Shown here in pieces: positions 61,034 through 64,000 of a DNA stretch of 64,000 nt (within the stretch, counting starts at the first letter, position 1; each line of letters begins with the position of its first letter). Location of the stretch: assembly GCF_030697925.1 (NCBI RefSeq), contig NZ_JAUYOJ010000080.1:1-64000 (forward strand). The letters are read 5' to 3'. Source of the DNA: Phenylobacterium sp. (lineage in GTDB: Bacteria; Pseudomonadota; Alphaproteobacteria; Caulobacterales; Caulobacteraceae). The notes beneath the pieces are model-generated. The model saw only the letters and a program-made list of their open reading frames with translations. It had not been told where the DNA came from and made no database searches. The position numbers were made by a program, and so were the translations under genes.

Positions 61034-61494
61034 CAGTGACCCTCGTGATGGTGCGTCGCCGGGGTGGCGGCGTCGCGGATCGGCGCGCTGATCTTCTTCG
61101 GCGGCGCGGTCTTGAAGGTCAGGGTCAGCGGCACGGTCCCGCCGGCGGCCAGGGTCTTCTTAGGGGCGATGATCATCACGTGCTCGGCCCCCGGCTTCAG
61201 GGTGACCGCCTTGCCGGCCGGCAGGGCCAGGCCGTCCTTGAGCTGGCGCATGCGCATGACACCGCCGGTCATGTCCATGCTGTGGATCTCCGTGCGCTTG
61301 GCGGCGGGCGTGGCCACCGAGATCAGGCGGTCGTCGGCGTCGGCGGTCAGGGTGAGGTAGCAGCCGCCGGTCAGGGCCCCGACCGGGGCGGCGCGGCACC
61401 AGGCGCCGGTGACGGCCACCGCGGCGGACGCCTGGACGGCAGGCGCGCAGCCGGCGGCGAGGGTCAGGGCGAAAACGGCGAAGAGGGGCTTCAT
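61033..61494 (-). CDS. PCu(A)C copper chaperone
   Basis: 153 residues. A signal peptide (to AVQASA, about residue 24; a Cys16 could also make it a lipoprotein) precedes the cupredoxin-like PCu(A)C domain with the copper set His71 (EIHSMDM), Met82, His105 and Met107 (AEHVM). The C-terminus is His-rich (THHHEGH), an additional metal site. It passes Cu(I) to cytochrome oxidase with SCO. It follows the TonB receptor by 64 nt. Confidence 0.92.
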   Translation of the reverse strand: MKPLFAVFALTLAAGCAPAVQASAAVAVTGAWCRAAPVGALTGGCYLTLTADADDRLISVATPAAKRTEIHSMDMTGGVMRMRQLKDGLALPAGKAVTLKPGAEHVMIIAPKKTLAAGGTVPLTLTFKTAPPKKISAPIRDAATPATHHHEGH

Positions 61495-61558
61495 GGTCAG
61501 GCTCCTGCCTGTAACGCCACGCGGCCACGCGGCTGGGAAAGGGATAGGGGGCTCACGC

Positions 61559-63598
61559 TCAGAACGCCACGGTGAGGCCGCCGAAGACGGAGCGTCCGTC
61601 GCCGGGCCAGTAGGCGGCAGTGGCGGATGTGGTGAGGATCGCGGCCTGGACGTTGGAGACATAGGCCTCGTCGGTCAGGTTGCGGGCGTCGAGGAACAGC
61701 GAGACCGCCGGGTTGAGGGGCCAGCCGAGGTTGAGGTTGAGGACGGCGTAGGACGGCGAACTGGTGGTGTTGCGGTAATCGACCCAGGCGTCCGAAGCCG
61801 ACCATTCCACGGAAGGTGCGCAGAACCAGCCGGCGGGATGTTCGTAGCGCAGCTCGGCGCGGTAGAAATGCTCGGGCACGATCGGTAGGCGGTTGTCGCC
61901 ATACTGGGCGTCGCCGTCGAAGCGGAAGTCCGACCAGGTCCAGATCTGGCGAAGACGCCATTGAGGCGCAAACCGCCAGTCGACGGCGGCTTCCAGCCCC
62001 TCGTGGATCGTCCGGTCGGCGTTGAAGGTCGCCGCCGGGTGGTCGGCGTCCACCGCGAATTGCAGCAGCTCCTTGTTCAGCTCGGCCCGGTAGATCGTCA
62101 CGTCCCAGGTGAGCGGACCGCGGCGGCCTCGCACGCCGACCTCGCTGGTCCAGGCCGCCTGCGCCTCGACGGGGGCGAAGCCGGTCCCGGTGGGCGAGAG
62201 CGAGCCGAAATTGGGCGGCTCAACGGACCTGGTGAGGTTGGCGAACACCTGGGCGCCGTCCTCGGACTCCCACAGGACGCCGACGCGGGGCGCGACCCAG
62301 TCGAAGTCCTTCGAGGCGGTGAGGTCGAAGGCCCCGGCGACGCCCGGCAGGGCGAAGCCGCGATATTCGCGGCTGGCGGTTCCCCAGGTCAGGCCGCCGA
62401 CTAGGGCGAGCTCGTTGGTGACGAACAGCCGTCCCTCGGCGAACAGGTCGCTGGCCTTGGCGTTCTGGAGGGACAGGGCGCGTGGCGCGCCTCGCGCGCC
62501 CTTGGTGTTGATGTAGAAGGCGGAATCCAGATCGCCCCGGCGCAGCCACAGACCAACGAAGGCGTCGGCCCGCATCCCGGCGAGTTCGCCGCCCCAGTCG
62601 AGGCGCCCGAAGGCGCCGTAGTTGCGGCTCTGCTGGTCGATCACCTGGAAGATCGGGTGGTCGAGGTCCTTCCAGATGGCATAGAGGCCGCCCTCGAAGA
62701 TCAAGGTCTCGTTCAGTCGCCAGGTGGTCCGCAGCGAGCCGCGCAGGCCCCGCGCGTTGCGTCCGTGGTCGTTTGCGTAGTTCCCCGGCGCGGGCTGGCG
62801 GGGATTTGCCTGGAACTGGGCCCAGGTCAGCGAACCCGGGATCTCCTGGGCGATATTGGCGCCATTGACGATAAGGCGGACCTCGCGGCCCTCGCCGAGG
62901 CTGCGGCCGATACTGAGCGAGCCGAACTGTAGGTTCTGCTGGCTCTGCGGTCGCCACCCCTGTCCGGTCTGGGTGGTGGCCGCGGCGAACACGTTCCAGT
63001 CGTCGTGCTGGCGGGCCAAGCCGACGTGTTCGCGCAGCATGCCGAACGAACCGCCGTCGAGGCGCAACTGGGTCTCGAACCCGGCATTGGCCCCAGTGGG
63101 CGTCGCCATGTTGATCGCCCCGCCCAGCAGAGCGCCGCCGAAGCGCAACGCATTGCCGCCGCGATAGACCTCGGTGTAGCGGGCCTGCAGCGGGTCAGCG
63201 ATCTGGCTGTCGCCGAAGCCGTCGGCCTCGTTCAGCGGCAGGCCGTCCTGGGCCAGCAGCAGGCCGCGATTGTGGTTGGCGGCGCCGATCCCTGAGCCGC
63301 GGATCGAGATGCGGATGTCGCCGCCCCACTTGCGCTGGGCGTAGACGCCGGGCGCGTCGCGCAGCATGTCGTCCAGCGCCAGCGCGAACCGGTTCTCGTA
63401 GGACTCCGAGGCGATGACCGAGACCGCGCCGGGAGTCTCGGAGAGCCGCTGGCGGGCTCGGGCGACAACGGCGGGGTCCTCAGGATCGGGACGGGCGGTG
63501 ACGATCACCAAGTCGACGGTGGCCGCGTCGTCGGCCACGGCCAGGGCGGGACAGCCCAGGGCCATGAGGGCGCTCGAAACGAGCAGGAAACACTTCAC
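61559..63598 (-). CDS. TonB-dependent receptor, probably for copper
   Basis: 679 residues from a GTG start. A signal peptide (to LAVADD) precedes a TonB box-like VDLVIVTARP, the plug (ALDDMLRDAPGVYAQRKWGGDIRISIRGSGIG to VYRGGNALRFGGALLGGAINM) and the barrel with terminal Phe (GLTVAF). This is the FecA/OprC-like class. It stands between a DUF2946 gene and PCu(A)C/SCO, so copper import is the most economical role. Direct metal-binding residues are not conspicuous. Confidence 0.9.
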   Translation of the reverse strand: MKCFLLVSSALMALGCPALAVADDAATVDLVIVTARPDPEDPAVVARARQRLSETPGAVSVIASESYENRFALALDDMLRDAPGVYAQRKWGGDIRISIRGSGIGAANHNRGLLLAQDGLPLNEADGFGDSQIADPLQARYTEVYRGGNALRFGGALLGGAINMATPTGANAGFETQLRLDGGSFGMLREHVGLARQHDDWNVFAAATTQTGQGWRPQSQQNLQFGSLSIGRSLGEGREVRLIVNGANIAQEIPGSLTWAQFQANPRQPAPGNYANDHGRNARGLRGSLRTTWRLNETLIFEGGLYAIWKDLDHPIFQVIDQQSRNYGAFGRLDWGGELAGMRADAFVGLWLRRGDLDSAFYINTKGARGAPRALSLQNAKASDLFAEGRLFVTNELALVGGLTWGTASREYRGFALPGVAGAFDLTASKDFDWVAPRVGVLWESEDGAQVFANLTRSVEPPNFGSLSPTGTGFAPVEAQAAWTSEVGVRGRRGPLTWDVTIYRAELNKELLQFAVDADHPAATFNADRTIHEGLEAAVDWRFAPQWRLRQIWTWSDFRFDGDAQYGDNRLPIVPEHFYRAELRYEHPAGWFCAPSVEWSASDAWVDYRNTTSSPSYAVLNLNLGWPLNPAVSLFLDARNLTDEAYVSNVQAAILTTSATAAYWPGDGRSVFGGLTVAF

Positions 63599-63691
63599 TT
63601 GCGGTGTCCTTTAGCCCGCCGGGGAGGGCGGGCGTGAGTATGCTGGGGAGGGCGCGCAGGCGCGCCGGCGGACGGCCATGCGGCCGTTCAC

Positions 63692-64000
63692 TCAGATCAG
63701 CAGGCTGGGAGGTCCGCGGGCGGGCAAAGGCGGGGCGGCGAGGCCCCGGCCGGGCGCCAGATCGACGGGCGCGATGGGCGCTACGTGGCGGCGATAGGCG
63801 ACGAACTCGACGACGCCGATGGCGACCGGGCTCGGGGCCGGGGCGGTCGCGGCGTGCCCGGCGAAGGCGCAGGGGCTGTCGTGGTCGGCTGCGTCGCCGC
63901 CATCGTCGTGTTCCGGCGCGGCCTGGCTGGGCTCGACCGCCACCGCGCCCTGGGCCGTGCAGAGCACAAGGGCGAAGGGCAGGTCGTTCGTGGCCGTGCG
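63692..64000 (-). CDS. DUF2946-family protein, 5' end outside window
   Basis: 103 codons are present and the start is beyond the right edge. NDLPFALVLCTAQGAVA, a DHDSPCAFAGHAA segment with His and Cys, and the proline-rich end LPARGPPSLL are typical of DUF2946, which is often found beside copper genes and TonB receptors. The spaced His, Asp and Cys may bind copper. It lies 93 nt upstream of the TonB receptor on the same strand and is probably the operon's first or second gene. Confidence 0.78.
   Translation of the reverse strand, partial: RTATNDLPFALVLCTAQGAVAVEPSQAAPEHDDGGDAADHDSPCAFAGHAATAPAPSPVAIGVVEFVAYRRHVAPIAPVDLAPGRGLAAPPLPARGPPSLLI

Overview
This is GC-rich chromosomal DNA from an alphaproteobacterium, most likely family Caulobacteraceae (Phenylobacterium or Caulobacter type). 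The support is the dnaG-rpoD pair, an alphaproteobacterial-style RpoD with a long acidic insert, four TonB-dependent receptors, an HWE-family hybrid kinase, an orphan flagellar rod-like protein, and many SDRs and acyl-CoA enzymes. The genus is an inference from gene style. No phage, insertion sequence, CRISPR array or rRNA was seen. There is one tRNA (CAU anticodon).

Layout. 0-5.3 kb: the 5' end of carB, a cold-shock gene with a terminator, an ECF sigma/RskA-type anti-sigma pair followed by a fasciclin protein, carA, and two small proteins. 5.3-9.2 kb: a hybrid kinase that lacks its ATPase domain, a HAD phosphatase, and a three-gene ECF41 operon (membrane protein, CxxC carboxymuconolactone-decarboxylase-like protein, sigma factor) preceded by a textbook ECF41 promoter. 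9.2-24 kb: a nested palindrome, dnaG, rpoD, a toxin-antitoxin pair, an M28 peptidase, assorted envelope and metabolic genes, panD, a SIMPL protein and the tRNA.

24-39.6 kb is the most distinctive part. It is a catabolic island with two acyl-CoA synthetases, two SDRs, a nitronate monooxygenase-like flavoenzyme, a DUF1295 membrane enzyme, a carotenoid-cleavage-type dioxygenase, four NTF2/limonene-epoxide-hydrolase-like proteins (one exported), a TonB receptor, and two unusual regulators that each carry two HxlR domains in one chain. A 16-bp element close to ACTTGCATAACGATAC stands before seven transcription units of this island, in both orientations relative to the genes. I infer an HxlR-controlled regulon for uptake and breakdown of a hydrophobic aromatic or terpenoid compound. 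The substrate is unknown.

39.6-64 kb: a second TonB receptor, a DOMON-like/NamZ (DUF1343) pair, an exported Hcp-like orphan, an M24 peptidase, an aminotransferase-fold protein without the PLP lysine coupled to a sulfotransferase-like gene, a response regulator, free methionine sulfoxide reductase, a GNAT/glycosyltransferase/cupin operon, a thiolase-SDR pair, a third TonB receptor, a sorbosone-dehydrogenase-like lipoprotein, a run of very small genes including a sigma region 2-like fragment, an HWE hybrid kinase with duplicated PAS domains, and a copper operon (DUF2946, TonB receptor, PCu(A)C, SCO) that runs off the right edge.
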